Below are positions 30,221 to 39,560 of a DNA stretch of 64,000 nt, piece after piece. Under the pieces are notes generated by a model, which had not been told where the DNA came from, did not search any database, and saw only the letters and a list, made by a program, of their open reading frames with translations. This stretch comes from Tubiluchus corallicola. Lineage: Eukaryota > Priapulida > Priapulimorpha > Priapulimorphida > Tubiluchidae. Within the stretch, counting starts at the first letter, position 1, and each line of letters begins with the position of its first letter. Location of the stretch: the NCBI GenBank assembly GCA_030141605.1, contig JAQGDQ010002408.1:1-64000 (forward strand), written 5' to 3'. Position numbers and translations under genes: made by a program.

Positions 30221-31708
30221 ATGTCCAAACCAAAAGGATTTTTAGAAAATGAACGTAGAATTCCTTCAGTGAGGAATGTGGAGGAACGTTTGAAAGATTA
30301 TAACGAATTGTATTATCCGTTTACGGAGGAAGGTGTAAATAAGCAGGCAGAACGGTGTATGGAATGTGGTGTGCCTTTTTGCCATAGTGGTTGTCCGTTG
30401 GGCAATCTTATTCCTGAGTTTAATGAAATGGTAAACGAGGAAAATTGGAGAGGGGCAATGTCTGTATTAGGCGATACAAATAATTTTCCTGAATTTACGG
30501 GAAGAATATGTCCTGCTCCTTGTGAAGATGCTTGTACGTTAGAGATTAACAATTCGCCTGTTACTATTGAGTTTATTGAAAAAACAATAGCAGAGAAAGC
30601 TTACGAGCACGGATATATAAAACCAAAAATACCCCAAAAACGAACGGGTAAAAAAGTGGCGATAGTAGGTTCAGGGCCTGCGGGTTTAGCTGTGGCTGCT
30701 CAACTAAATAAGGTAGGACATTGGGTGGTGGTGTATGAACGGGACGATAGGGTTGGGGGACTTCTTACTTATGGTATTCCTGATTTTAAACTTGAAAAGT
30801 GGGTAATAGAAAGACGTGTGGATATAATGAAGCGCGAAGGAGTGGTTTTTGAAACTAATGCAGAGGTGGGGGTGAATGTTTCCACAGATTTCTTATTGGA
30901 AGAGTTTGATGCAGTAGTGCTTTGTGGTGGTTCTACGGTGCCAAGAGATTTGGAGGTGAAAGGACGTGAGTTAGAGGGCGTGTGTTTTGCTATGGATTTT
31001 TTGAAACAACAAAATAAAAGGGTAGCAGGTATTTCCTTTGAGGAGAAAGATATATTGGCTACCGATAGAAATGTAGTAGTAATAGGGGGTGGAGACACAG
31101 GGGCAGACTGTGTAGGGACTTCGAATAGGCATAAGGCAAAGTCGGTTACGCAAATAGAAATAATGCCTAAGCCTCCTGTTAAAAGAGAAAAAAATAACCC
31201 TTGGCCTCAATGGGGACAAACGCTAAGGACTTCAACATCGCACAAGGAAGGAGTAAACCGCCAATGGGCTACTCTTACAAAAGAGATAATAGGTGATGAA
31301 CAAGGTAGGATAAAGGCCATAAAAACAGTAAAGGTGAAATGGAAGAAAATGAAGGATGGAGGGTTTCACTTTGAAGAGTTGAAAGGAACAGAGAAGGAGC
31401 TGCCTTGTGATTTGTTGTTGCTTGCTATGGGCTTTGTTCATCCTCAACATAAAGGATTGCTTGAACAGCTTGAAGTAGAATTGGATGAAAGAGGCAATGT
31501 AAAGGCTCGGAATTATAGAACTACTGCAGATAAGGTTTTTGTTGCAGGTGATATGAGAAGAGGACAGTCGTTGGTGGTGTGGGCAATATCAGAAGGACGT
31601 GAAGCTGCAAGGGAGGTGGATAAATATTTGATGGAAGATTCTAGCTTAGGAGCTAAGGATATGTCTATCTTAAAACTACAAGATGAACTTAACGTAAATG
31701 AAGAATAA
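30221..31708 (+). CDS. gltD: glutamate synthase small (beta) subunit
   Basis: 495 residues. The N-terminal domain holds the iron-sulfur cysteines (CMECGVPFCHSGCPLGNLIP and RICPAPCEDACTL). The FAD-binding motif VAIVGSGPAGLAVAAQL is near residue 147, the NADPH-binding motif VVVIGGGDTGADCVGTS near residue 285, and a C-terminal FAD motif is FVAGDMRRGQSLVVWAI. It transfers electrons from NADPH to the alpha subunit. It is 36 bases after gltB and 11 bases before rdgB, so all three likely share a transcript. Confidence 0.97.
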   Translation: MSKPKGFLENERRIPSVRNVEERLKDYNELYYPFTEEGVNKQAERCMECGVPFCHSGCPLGNLIPEFNEMVNEENWRGAMSVLGDTNNFPEFTGRICPAPCEDACTLEINNSPVTIEFIEKTIAEKAYEHGYIKPKIPQKRTGKKVAIVGSGPAGLAVAAQLNKVGHWVVVYERDDRVGGLLTYGIPDFKLEKWVIERRVDIMKREGVVFETNAEVGVNVSTDFLLEEFDAVVLCGGSTVPRDLEVKGRELEGVCFAMDFLKQQNKRVAGISFEEKDILATDRNVVVIGGGDTGADCVGTSNRHKAKSVTQIEIMPKPPVKREKNNPWPQWGQTLRTSTSHKEGVNRQWATLTKEIIGDEQGRIKAIKTVKVKWKKMKDGGFHFEELKGTEKELPCDLLLLAMGFVHPQHKGLLEQLEVELDERGNVKARNYRTTADKVFVAGDMRRGQSLVVWAISEGREAAREVDKYLMEDSSLGAKDMSILKLQDELNVNEE

Positions 31709-31719
31709 ATACTAAGGGG

Positions 31720-32298
31720 ATGAGGTTGCTTTTTGCTACTAATAATAGAAATAAACTCAAAGAGATACAGAAACTTTTAGGTAGTAAGTTTGAAGTAGTA
31801 AGTTTGAAAGAAGTAGGTTTCGTAGGAGATATTCCAGAAGATTATGCAACTCTTGAAGAGAACGCCAAGCAGAAAGCACAGTATATTTACGAGAAGTGCA
31901 AAATAAATTGTTTTGCAGATGATACAGGCTTAGAAGTAGAAGCCTTGCAGGGAGAACCCGGCGTGTATTCGGCACGTTATGCAGGTGATGAGGCAAACTC
32001 GGAGAAGAATATGGATAAGGTGCTTCAAAAAATGGAGGGAATTAAGAATAGAAAGGCTAAGTTTCGTACCATAATTTCGCTAATAGAAGAAGGAGAGGAA
32101 AAGCAGTTTGAAGGAGTTGTAGAAGGAAATATAACTACTACACGCAAGGGGGAAAAGGGCTTTGGCTACGACCCAATATTTATTCCAGAAGGTTATTCTG
32201 TTTCTTTTGCAGAAATGCCATTGGAGCAAAAAAATGCTATTAGCCATAGGGGAAAGGCAATACAAAAACTAATTAACTATCTTAATAAAAGGGTCTAA
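31720..32298 (+). CDS. rdgB: non-canonical purine NTP pyrophosphatase (RdgB/HAM1)
   Basis: 192 residues. Family motifs are all present: LLFATNNRNKLKEIQ at the N-terminus, CFADDTGLEVEALQGEPGVYSARYAG in the middle, GFGYDPIFIPEG and the C-terminal AISHRGKAIQKL. It hydrolyses dITP, ITP and XTP to monophosphates, cleaning the nucleotide pool. The ATG at 31720 is 11 bases after the gltD stop, and porZ follows about 50-100 bases downstream. Confidence 0.96.
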   Translation: MRLLFATNNRNKLKEIQKLLGSKFEVVSLKEVGFVGDIPEDYATLEENAKQKAQYIYEKCKINCFADDTGLEVEALQGEPGVYSARYAGDEANSEKNMDKVLQKMEGIKNRKAKFRTIISLIEEGEEKQFEGVVEGNITTTRKGEKGFGYDPIFIPEGYSVSFAEMPLEQKNAISHRGKAIQKLINYLNKRV

Positions 32299-32401
32299 TT
32301 TTTTAGCGATAATATTAAAATAATTTCTTGTTGGGGATACGTCCTAAGTGAAGAGGGAGGATATATCCCCTATGTTATTTATATATGAAACACTAATTGA
32401 A

Positions 32402-34633
32402 GTGAAAAGGAGCTTATTACTTGTAGGATTACTGTTGTTGTCAGCTATTGTTTTTTCGCAAATAGGAGTGAAGGAATGGCGAAATCATTTTAATTATGAT
32501 GAGGGGAAGCAAATAGAAGTGGGCAGAAATAAAATATATTATTTGGCAGAAGGAGGTTTGCTGTACTACAATGTTGTTGATAATACTATTAATACTCTAT
32601 CAAAAGTAGAGGGTTTAACAGAGCATAAAATAGAGGTGGTAAAATACATTGCCTCTTCGGATGTTTTGATAGTAGTGTATGAGAATGGTAATATAGATGT
32701 TGTTACAGATAAAACAATAGATAATATTCCTGATATTGTATTAAGTAATATAAAAGAAGTAAAACCTCAAACGGTTGTATATATAGAAGGAGTGGTATAT
32801 GTGGCTTTTAATTTTGGAATAGTTTTGTTAGATTTGGAAAGGAGCGAGGTAAAGGATACCTATTATTTTACCCAAGAAGACAATGCTCTACAACTATTTG
32901 ATATTGCTTATTGCTCTGTTGATAAAAATATTTATGCAGCTACCAGCGAAGGTATTTATGTGGGTAGTATAAACAATTCTAATTTGGCTGATTTCAACGA
33001 GTGGAAAAAAGATATTGCAATACCAAATCCCAATGATACTTTTAATATAGTTACCTGTTTTAATAATAAAGTGTACGCTAATGGAGTAGTAGGTGATAAG
33101 GATACTGTTTATATTTATCAAAACAACACTTGGACTACTTCAACTACTATATATAATAGTGTAAAAGCCATAGAAACGGGTGTGGAAAATCTTATTGTTT
33201 GTGCGGATGATATAGTGTTGCTGATAGATGCTAATGATAGGGTTATCTATAAGAGTACCTACGAGGGAGTACCTGTCGATGCCAAGCAGAATGATACTGA
33301 GTTTGTTTGGATTGCTGATAGTGTGCAGGGATTGATAAAGCTATCAGTGCTTGATAATACGCCCCAATTTGTACAGCCCAATGCACCTGCTCGGCATAGT
33401 ACTGCAAATTTGAAATATTATGATGATAGGATATATGTAATATCGAATAATAACAATATATTTTCGATTTTTGAAAACGAACAATGGACTGATTACCAAT
33501 ATCCAGAAATAAGTAATATAGTAGATATTTTGCCCCAAAACGATGATTTATATATTTCAGCCAAAACCAGTATTTTAGAGTTGCAAAATAACCAGACAAA
33601 AACAAGGTGGGATGAAACTAATACCCCCTTAGAGCCATCTATCAATGGAATGTTGCAGGTAGGTAGTATGACCTATGATACGGACGGCAATTTGTGGGTA
33701 ACAAACTCTAATAGTGCAACTCCTATAGGAATAAAAACTCCGAACAAGCAATGGTATGCCTATAATTATAATATTTTGAACAATAATGATAGTTTTGGGA
33801 GAATGATAAATACTGCCAATGACGATAAATGGATAGTATTAAATGATGGGGACGAATTATTTATATTTAATGATAGGGCTACCTTGCAAACAGAATCGGA
33901 TGATGAATATATTAGGACTAAAGTAAGAGGAGAGGGGGGAGGTGTTTTGACTAACAAGGTCTACTCTTTGCAACAGGACAAAAAGGGTATTTTATGGCTT
34001 GGTACAGAAAATGGAGTGCTAACCTATTTTCACCCCTATGAGATGTTAGCCTTAGGAGGCACTTATGCAGAAAAGGTATCTGTGTCAAATGATGATGGAA
34101 CATTTGGCTATCTTTTGGAAATGGAGATAGTAAGCTCCATAGCTATAGATGGTGCTGATAGAAAGTGTTTTGGCACGAGAAATTCAGGCGTATACCTTAT
34201 GTCAGGTGATGGAAAAAAACAGTTAGAACACTTTAATATACAAAATAGCCCATTGCCCTCTAATGATATTAAAGATATTGCTATAGATTCTAATACTGGG
34301 GAAATATTCATAGCCACAGCATATGGTATAACCTCATACAGAGGAGAAGCCATTGAGCCGAAATCTAGTTATAACGATATATTTGCTTTTCCTAACCCCG
34401 TAAGGGAAAACTATGAAGGGCTAATAACTATAACTGGCTTGAAGGAAAACACCAATGTGAAAATTACAAATATTAATGGCAACCTTGTTTATGAGACTGT
34501 TTCGCTTGGTGGACAGGCTACGTGGAATGGGTGCAAGCAAAGTGGACAAAGGATAACTTCTGGAATATACCTTATCTATGTGGTAGACCACGATGGACAA
34601 GAAAAAGCTGTAACTAAAATACTTTTCTTATAA
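32402..34633 (+). CDS. porZ: type IX secretion system protein PorZ
   Basis: From a GTG at 32402 the product is 743 residues and begins with a compact signal peptide (MKRSLLLVGLLLLSAIVFSQ). In-frame starts at 32348 (GTG) and 32372 (ATG) would add a hydrophilic extension and are less likely. Two beta-propeller regions (about 20-330 and 330-630) carry repeats such as GKEQDKKGILWLGTENGVLTY-like motifs. A type A sorting domain at the end begins DIFAFPNPVRENYEG and closes with GIYLIYVVDHDGQEKAVTKIL. PorZ is part of the cell-surface attachment complex of the type IX system and binds A-LPS. The sorting domain being kept is a PorZ hallmark. It is the last gene of the gltB unit. Confidence 0.9.
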   Translation: MKRSLLLVGLLLLSAIVFSQIGVKEWRNHFNYDEGKQIEVGRNKIYYLAEGGLLYYNVVDNTINTLSKVEGLTEHKIEVVKYIASSDVLIVVYENGNIDVVTDKTIDNIPDIVLSNIKEVKPQTVVYIEGVVYVAFNFGIVLLDLERSEVKDTYYFTQEDNALQLFDIAYCSVDKNIYAATSEGIYVGSINNSNLADFNEWKKDIAIPNPNDTFNIVTCFNNKVYANGVVGDKDTVYIYQNNTWTTSTTIYNSVKAIETGVENLIVCADDIVLLIDANDRVIYKSTYEGVPVDAKQNDTEFVWIADSVQGLIKLSVLDNTPQFVQPNAPARHSTANLKYYDDRIYVISNNNNIFSIFENEQWTDYQYPEISNIVDILPQNDDLYISAKTSILELQNNQTKTRWDETNTPLEPSINGMLQVGSMTYDTDGNLWVTNSNSATPIGIKTPNKQWYAYNYNILNNNDSFGRMINTANDDKWIVLNDGDELFIFNDRATLQTESDDEYIRTKVRGEGGGVLTNKVYSLQQDKKGILWLGTENGVLTYFHPYEMLALGGTYAEKVSVSNDDGTFGYLLEMEIVSSIAIDGADRKCFGTRNSGVYLMSGDGKKQLEHFNIQNSPLPSNDIKDIAIDSNTGEIFIATAYGITSYRGEAIEPKSSYNDIFAFPNPVRENYEGLITITGLKENTNVKITNINGNLVYETVSLGGQATWNGCKQSGQRITSGIYLIYVVDHDGQEKAVTKILFL

Positions 34634-34671
34634 TCAAGGAGAGGGGAAGGATTATATACACAAATATCCAG

Positions 34672-34699
34672 TATAAGCCAAGACTATGCTTGGCTTATA
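34672..34699. terminator. perfect 11-bp hairpin between convergent porZ and uxuA
   Basis: Arms 34672-34682 and 34689-34699 pair perfectly around the loop ACTATG, the same loop as the rpmE2 terminator. It lies 39 bases past the porZ stop and between convergent genes, so a two-way terminator is likely. There is no strong T tract on either side. Confidence 0.6.
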
Positions 34700-34717
34700 T
34701 CAGAGGTAAAATGCTTA

Positions 34718-34747
34718 TTTAAGAAATAACTTATCTTATTTCTTAAA
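34718..34747 (-). terminator. perfect 12-bp hairpin at the uxuA stop codon
   Basis: Arms 34718-34729 and 34736-34747 pair perfectly around a 6-base loop. The second arm includes the last uxuA codons and stop. It would end the whole 29-kb minus-strand locus, although the T tract after it is weak. Confidence 0.55.
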
Positions 34748-35932
34748 AATGCTTTTGTATATTCCCATTTCCAAACCTCTTATTTCTGCTAAGCCTCGCA
34801 TTCTGCCTATGGCAGTATAGCCCGGGTTGGTTTTTTTTGAGTTGTTGAGGTCGTCTAACATCTGATGTCCGTGGTCGGGACGAATATATATTGCTTCGTT
34901 CTTCACTCCTTTTTCGGCTCGTTTTTTATTTTCTTTCAATAGTGCTAAAACTACTTCATACATATTAGCACCGCCTTCTAAGTGATTGGCTTCATAGAAA
35001 TTGCCTTCTGCGTCTATTTCTACACTTCTTAAGTGTGCAAAGTATATGCGGTCGGCAAATTGTTCTGTGATTAATGAAAGGTTGTTATCTATTCTCGAAC
35101 CAAAAGAACCTGCACACATTGTTAAGCCATTGTTTTTACTTTTGTTTAAGGCATATAGTCGTTTTATATGTTCAGGGGTGCTTATTATCCTTGGTAAGCC
35201 AAATATAGGAATAGGTGGGTCGTCGGCGTGTATTGCCATATTGATATTAGTTTTTTCTGCTACTGGAATAATCTCGTCTAAGAAATATTTTAAGTTGTTT
35301 GCTAGTTCTTTGTCTCCTATGCCTTTGTAAGTATCTAAGGTTTTTTGAAATTCCTCTAAGGTATAGGTTTCCTCTGCTCCGGGCAGTCCTGCTATGATTG
35401 TTTTTTGTAGTTTTTCTTTGCCTACTTCCGAAAGAGCTTCAAAGTAAGTTTTGGCTTCTTTAAGTATTTTTTCGGTGTAGTCTTTTGCTGCATTGGGGCG
35501 TTTCAAAATGAATACATCAAAAGCTGCAAGAGCTTTCATTTCAAAACTTAGAGCCTTTGAACCATCTTCAAGTTCATACTCCAAGTCAGTACGTGTCCAA
35601 TCCAATACGGGCATAAAGTTGTAACAGATGACTCTTATACCCAACTTGCCTAAATTGTCAATACTTTTCTTATAATTTTCAATGTAAGTTTTATAGTTCC
35701 CCGTTTGCTTTTTTATATCCTCGTGAACAGGAACACTTTCTACTACTTCCCATTTCAAGCCTGTTTGTTCTATTTGTTCTTTTCGTTTTTGTATCTCTTC
35801 TACTGTCCAAACTTCTCCATTGGGTATATGATGCAAAGCAGTAACTATTACAGTAGCACCTGTTTGTTTTATATCTTGTAGTGTTATAGGATCGTTGGGT
35901 CCATACCAGCGCCACGATTGTTTTAAATTCAT
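34736..35932 (-). CDS. uxuA: mannonate dehydratase
   Basis: 398 residues. The start [26 protein letters not shown] is the UxuA N-terminus. Conserved metal/active-site stretches [17 protein letters not shown] (about 235-252), [19 protein letters not shown] and [15 protein letters not shown] (about 345-360) are present. UxuA dehydrates D-mannonate to 2-keto-3-deoxy-D-gluconate, the common intermediate of glucuronate degradation, in the cytoplasm. It is the last gene of the minus-strand locus and lies 32 bases after the SDR gene, which probably makes its substrate. Its presence points to glucuronate, rather than only alginate-type uronates, as a product of the locus. Confidence 0.95.
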   Translation of the reverse strand: MNLKQSWRWYGPNDPITLQDIKQTGATVIVTALHHIPNGEVWTVEEIQKRKEQIEQTGLKWEVVESVPVHEDIKKQTGNYKTYIENYKKSIDNLGKLGIRVICYNFMPVLDWTRTDLEYELEDGSKALSFEMKALAAFDVFILKRPNAAKDYTEKILKEAKTYFEALSEVGKEKLQKTIIAGLPGAEETYTLEEFQKTLDTYKGIGDKELANNLKYFLDEIIPVAEKTNINMAIHADDPPIPIFGLPRIISTPEHIKRLYALNKSKNNGLTMCAGSFGSRIDNNLSLITEQFADRIYFAHLRSVEIDAEGNFYEANHLEGGANMYEVVLALLKENKKRAEKGVKNEAIYIRPDHGHQMLDDLNNSKKTNPGYTAIGRMRGLAEIRGLEMGIYKSIFKK

Positions 35933-35964
35933 TGGTTATATATATTATGTTTTGAATATGTAAT

Positions 35965-36783
35965 TTACACTCCGCTATATGCGTTGAAACCTCCATCTAT
36001 GGGGATGATAACACCCGTTACAAATTGTGAGGCTTTACTCATTAGCCAATGGATGGTGCCGTTGAGCTCCTCTGCCTCTCCAAAACGTTTCATAGGAGTT
36101 TTGTTGATAATTTTATTTCCTCGTTCTGTATAACTGCCATCAGGGTTGGTAAGTAAAGTACGGTTTTGATTGCCTATGAAGAACCCCGGAGCAATGGCAT
36201 TTACTCTAAGACTTTCGCCAAACTTCAAGGCTAATTCAGTAGCTAACCATTGGGTGAAATTAGAAATAGCAGCTTTGGAGGCAGAATATCCTACTACACG
36301 TGTAATGGCTTGGTAAGCAGTCATTGAGGAAATATTGATAATATTACCTTCCTTTTGTTTTGCCATTGTTTCGCCAAAGACAATAGAAGGCAATACTGTA
36401 CCTTCTAAATTAAGTTGAGAAACTTTGTGAAAGTCTTCTATTTTTAGGTCAAAAATAGTTTGGTCTTCTCCTATCGTGGCACCGGGCATATTGCCTCCCG
36501 CAGCATTGATGAGAAGGTCTATCCGTCCCCATTTTTTTAATATTTTCTCCCTTACTTCCTCCAATTGCTTTTTGTCCAATACACTGGTTTCAAAACCTAT
36601 AATACTGTGCTTATATTCGTTTAATTCTTTTTGTTGTAATTTAATAGCATCAGTGTTAAGGTCTAAAAGTGCTACTCTTACATTGTGTTTTAATAAATAT
36701 TTTGCCATCGTGCCTGCCAGTACTCCTCCACCTCCTGTAAGTATAGCTACTTTTCCTGCGATGTTGAACAAATCGTTTTTCAT
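35965..36783 (-). CDS. SDR family oxidoreductase, probable fructuronate reductase (D-mannonate oxidoreductase)
   Basis: 272 residues of a classical short-chain dehydrogenase. It has the cofactor loop LTGGGGVLAGTMAKYLL (residues 15-31), the NAAGGN motif, the catalytic S in SSMTAYQAITRVVGYSASKAA with Y and K four apart, and the C-terminal VTGVIIPIDGGFNAYSGV. SDR enzymes beside uxuA in Bacteroidota take the place of UxuB, reducing fructuronate to mannonate with NAD(H). That role here is an inference from the 32-base spacing to uxuA. An alternative is reduction of 4-deoxy-L-erythro-5-hexoseulose uronate, the product of uronate lyases, which related SDRs also perform. Confidence 0.8.
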   Translation of the reverse strand: MKNDLFNIAGKVAILTGGGGVLAGTMAKYLLKHNVRVALLDLNTDAIKLQQKELNEYKHSIIGFETSVLDKKQLEEVREKILKKWGRIDLLINAAGGNMPGATIGEDQTIFDLKIEDFHKVSQLNLEGTVLPSIVFGETMAKQKEGNIINISSMTAYQAITRVVGYSASKAAISNFTQWLATELALKFGESLRVNAIAPGFFIGNQNRTLLTNPDGSYTERGNKIINKTPMKRFGEAEELNGTIHWLMSKASQFVTGVIIPIDGGFNAYSGV

Positions 36784-36805
36784 TTAATGTCCTATGTTTT
36801 AATAA

Positions 36806-39451
36806 TTAATATATTCTTCTTACTTGCACTCCATTTAAAATAGGTTTTCCTTCTAATGTTTCAAATTTAATGGTTATTCCTTCTTCTTTAGTAGCCTTTG
36901 TAATGAATTTTTCTACTATAGCTCTTTCCTCTCCATATTGTTGAGCTATGTTAAGGTTTTCTAATACCAATTCTTCGTTGATATATATATTGAATACTCT
37001 TTTTTCTGCCGTTTCTTTGATACTTTCTTCTCCAAGATTAAATGCTAAGACTTCTCTTTCTTGGTCAGAAAGTAATTCAGCAAAATGTAACTTTATGTCA
37101 TAGCTACCATCTGGCACATCTATTTTATAGGCTTCTATACCTTCCTGCTGGGTTTGGTAGATAGGGTCGTTGTCCGTGCCAAATATTTGCTTATCGCTGC
37201 CATAGCTTTGTCGTTTTGATTTTTGCATTTTGAATGGACTTCCTCCTATGTAGCCGAAGCTCCCTTTTGCATAGGCTTGGTCGGGGAGCCAAGTTTGATT
37301 TGTATACTCATCTGCAAAATATCTTTTAGAGCCTACTGATACATTAAGGTAGTCAAAAGGTAATTCTTTACTTCTAAAATTTTGAGATAGCAGTTTAAAA
37401 TCTATTTCTGCAAAATCTTTAATACTCTTTCCTTTTTCATCCTTGCCTACTATTTCTATTTGATTAGTCCCATTTTTAAATGCTACTTCCCACTGTGCCT
37501 CAAAGTTTTGAATGTCTTTCGAGCCTAAGGACACCCCATTTAGAAAGAGTTCTACTCTTTCTAAGTTTGAGTATACCTCAATGGATTGTACGCATACATT
37601 GTTCTTATTGGCTATCCCACTTCTGTTGTTCCATTGCTTCGAGCCTATTTTTAAGTAGGGTGTTTCTAATAATAAAGCCTGATAATAGTAATAAGCATCC
37701 TTGGGTTGGCGGTCTATGGTTACCAGACCTTTATTATTGATATTAGGCACGGCATCTATACGACTTTCGGAGCTAAAATCGGCAAAGTTCCAAACAGCTC
37801 CGCCCGTTACAAAATCGTTGTTCATTATAGCCTTCATATATTCTTTATGGTAGTAGGTTTCGTATTCTATGGTAAAGTCAAAACGTTCTGGGAGGAATGA
37901 ATGTAGGCGCGGATCGGCACCTGCTCCGTATTCAGTTACGATAAGAGGTTTTTTAGAAAGTTCTTTGTGGTGTTTATCCAAAAAATCTGCAAATCCATTA
38001 ATATTACTACCATACCACCCTTGATACAAGTTCCAGCCTACTATCATTGGTATTTGAGTTAGTTTTGCTCTGTTGTATCTATCAAATGCTCCGTGGTTGG
38101 GTATCATTGTGTAACGATAAGGGTCTTCATTGCGTGTTATGTCTTCTAAACTTTGTGCTAATTTTGTTACACTTTTGTAATAATCATCTTTCTTTTTATC
38201 ATTCTCAAACTTAGGAGGTCTTAATAGTATTTCATTCATATATGCCCAAATGAATATACTGGGATGGTTGTAGTGTTGTTTTATCATTTCTATTTGCATC
38301 TGTTTGCAGTTCTCTGCAAAGGCTTCGGATTGTGTAATGTAGTTGATGATAGGTATTTCTACGGAGGTAATTAAACCTATTTTATCACAAGTTTCTACTA
38401 CTACAGGGTCGTGTGGATAATGGGCTACTCGAAGGTGGTTTGCTCCCATTTCTTTAAGTAGTTTTACATCTTTTATAGCCAATTCTTCTGGTACTGCATT
38501 GCCCATATTCTTATAGTCTTGATGTCTGCTTGCTCCTATCAGTTTATAATGTTTATTGTTGAGAAAAAGGCCTTTCTCTGCATCAAATTCATACCACCTA
38601 AAACCAAGCGGATTGCTTACTTCATCTATTTCTTTCCCATTTTTATATATTTTTGTTTCTACTGTATAAAGATTAGGACTTTCGGGGTACCATAGTTGAG
38701 GGTTTTCAACTGTTAATTGCTGGTTGGTTTCATACACTGTGTTGGGCTTTATTTTTATTTTTGAGGTGGTTTCTTTTGTTATGGTATTATCAGGCGAAAA
38801 GATAGTATTTCTTACCACTATTTCTTGTGCGCTGTTGCTTCTATTGGCTATTCTACTGTTGATTTTAATAGTGGCTTTTGAGCGGCTTACTTTAGGGGTA
38901 GAAATATATACTCCGGTAGAAGCATAGTCCAATAAATCTAAATGTACTTCATCTGTTGCAACAATGTACAGGTTGCGATATATACCTCCAAAAAATGTAA
39001 AGTCAGCAGTCAAAGGTGGTATGTCTTCATTGAACGTATTATCTACTTCTATTTTTATTTCTTCTCCTTTTTCTGTCCATTGTAGGTAATTGGTAATATC
39101 AAAACAAAAACGAGCGTACCCTCCTATGTGTTCGCCTGCTTTTTGGTTGTTTACCCATACCTTTGTTTCTTGGCTTGCTCCATCAAAGTATAGGTATATT
39201 CTTTTGCCTTTCAACGATGGATTAATATATATATTTTTTCTATACGTGCCAATGCCTCTATAATAACCGTTTTCCTCGTCCAGAACATCCAAAGCATTCC
39301 ATGTATGAGGCAGATTGACAATTTCGTTGCCTTTACTTTTTAATTCTCCTTTGGCAAACTCCCAGCCTGTGTTAATGGTGTATTTCAAGCGTTGTGAGTG
39401 TAGTAGAGTTACAATAAAGGCTAATGTTGTCAGCAATAGTGCTTTCTTCAT
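36806..39451 (-). CDS. glycoside hydrolase family 2 protein with DUF4982 and malectin domains (probable beta-galactosidase)
   Basis: 881 residues with a signal peptide (1-19). The GH2 sugar-binding domain (about 20-170), immunoglobulin-like domain (180-285) and TIM barrel (290-590) follow. The proton donor is E407 (IWAYMNE) and the nucleophile E507 (PLIVTEYGAGAD). A DUF4982-type domain (about 620-710, NLERVELFLNGVSLGSKD) and a malectin-like carbohydrate-binding domain (about 720-880, GSFGYIGGSPF and FAELLSDQERE) complete it. The layout is that of Bacteroidota beta-galactosidases, though GH2 also holds beta-glucuronidases and mannosidases. It lies 22 bases before the SDR gene. The product is probably periplasmic. 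Confidence 0.88.
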   Translation of the reverse strand: MKKALLLTTLAFIVTLLHSQRLKYTINTGWEFAKGELKSKGNEIVNLPHTWNALDVLDEENGYYRGIGTYRKNIYINPSLKGKRIYLYFDGASQETKVWVNNQKAGEHIGGYARFCFDITNYLQWTEKGEEIKIEVDNTFNEDIPPLTADFTFFGGIYRNLYIVATDEVHLDLLDYASTGVYISTPKVSRSKATIKINSRIANRSNSAQEIVVRNTIFSPDNTITKETTSKIKIKPNTVYETNQQLTVENPQLWYPESPNLYTVETKIYKNGKEIDEVSNPLGFRWYEFDAEKGLFLNNKHYKLIGASRHQDYKNMGNAVPEELAIKDVKLLKEMGANHLRVAHYPHDPVVVETCDKIGLITSVEIPIINYITQSEAFAENCKQMQIEMIKQHYNHPSIFIWAYMNEILLRPPKFENDKKKDDYYKSVTKLAQSLEDITRNEDPYRYTMIPNHGAFDRYNRAKLTQIPMIVGWNLYQGWYGSNINGFADFLDKHHKELSKKPLIVTEYGAGADPRLHSFLPERFDFTIEYETYYHKEYMKAIMNNDFVTGGAVWNFADFSSESRIDAVPNINNKGLVTIDRQPKDAYYYYQALLLETPYLKIGSKQWNNRSGIANKNNVCVQSIEVYSNLERVELFLNGVSLGSKDIQNFEAQWEVAFKNGTNQIEIVGKDEKGKSIKDFAEIDFKLLSQNFRSKELPFDYLNVSVGSKRYFADEYTNQTWLPDQAYAKGSFGYIGGSPFKMQKSKRQSYGSDKQIFGTDNDPIYQTQQEGIEAYKIDVPDGSYDIKLHFAELLSDQEREVLAFNLGEESIKETAEKRVFNIYINEELVLENLNIAQQYGEERAIVEKFITKATKEEGITIKFETLEGKPILNGVQVRRIY

Positions 39452-39458
39452 TTTTTAA

Positions 39459-39560
39459 TTATTTATTATTACTTGTTATTATTAATGCTTTTAAGAAGTT
39501 GTATTCTGCATAGATTATAGTAATATCTATTTTTGAATTTTTATCTTTTGTACTTATTTT
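39459..39560 (-). pseudogene. relic of a second GH88 gene (last ~33 codons)
   Basis: Directly after the lyase A stop codon, in the same frame, the minus strand reads a short open stretch with DKNSKIDITIIYAEYNFLKA and a stop at 39459-39461. It aligns with the last residues of the intact GH88 protein (PKNSEVDVPIIYAEYYFLEA) at 49439-50668. DNA is similar too (about three quarters of bases by eye over some 80). No further GH88 sequence is found here, so the 5' part of a second copy has been deleted. Confidence 0.75.
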
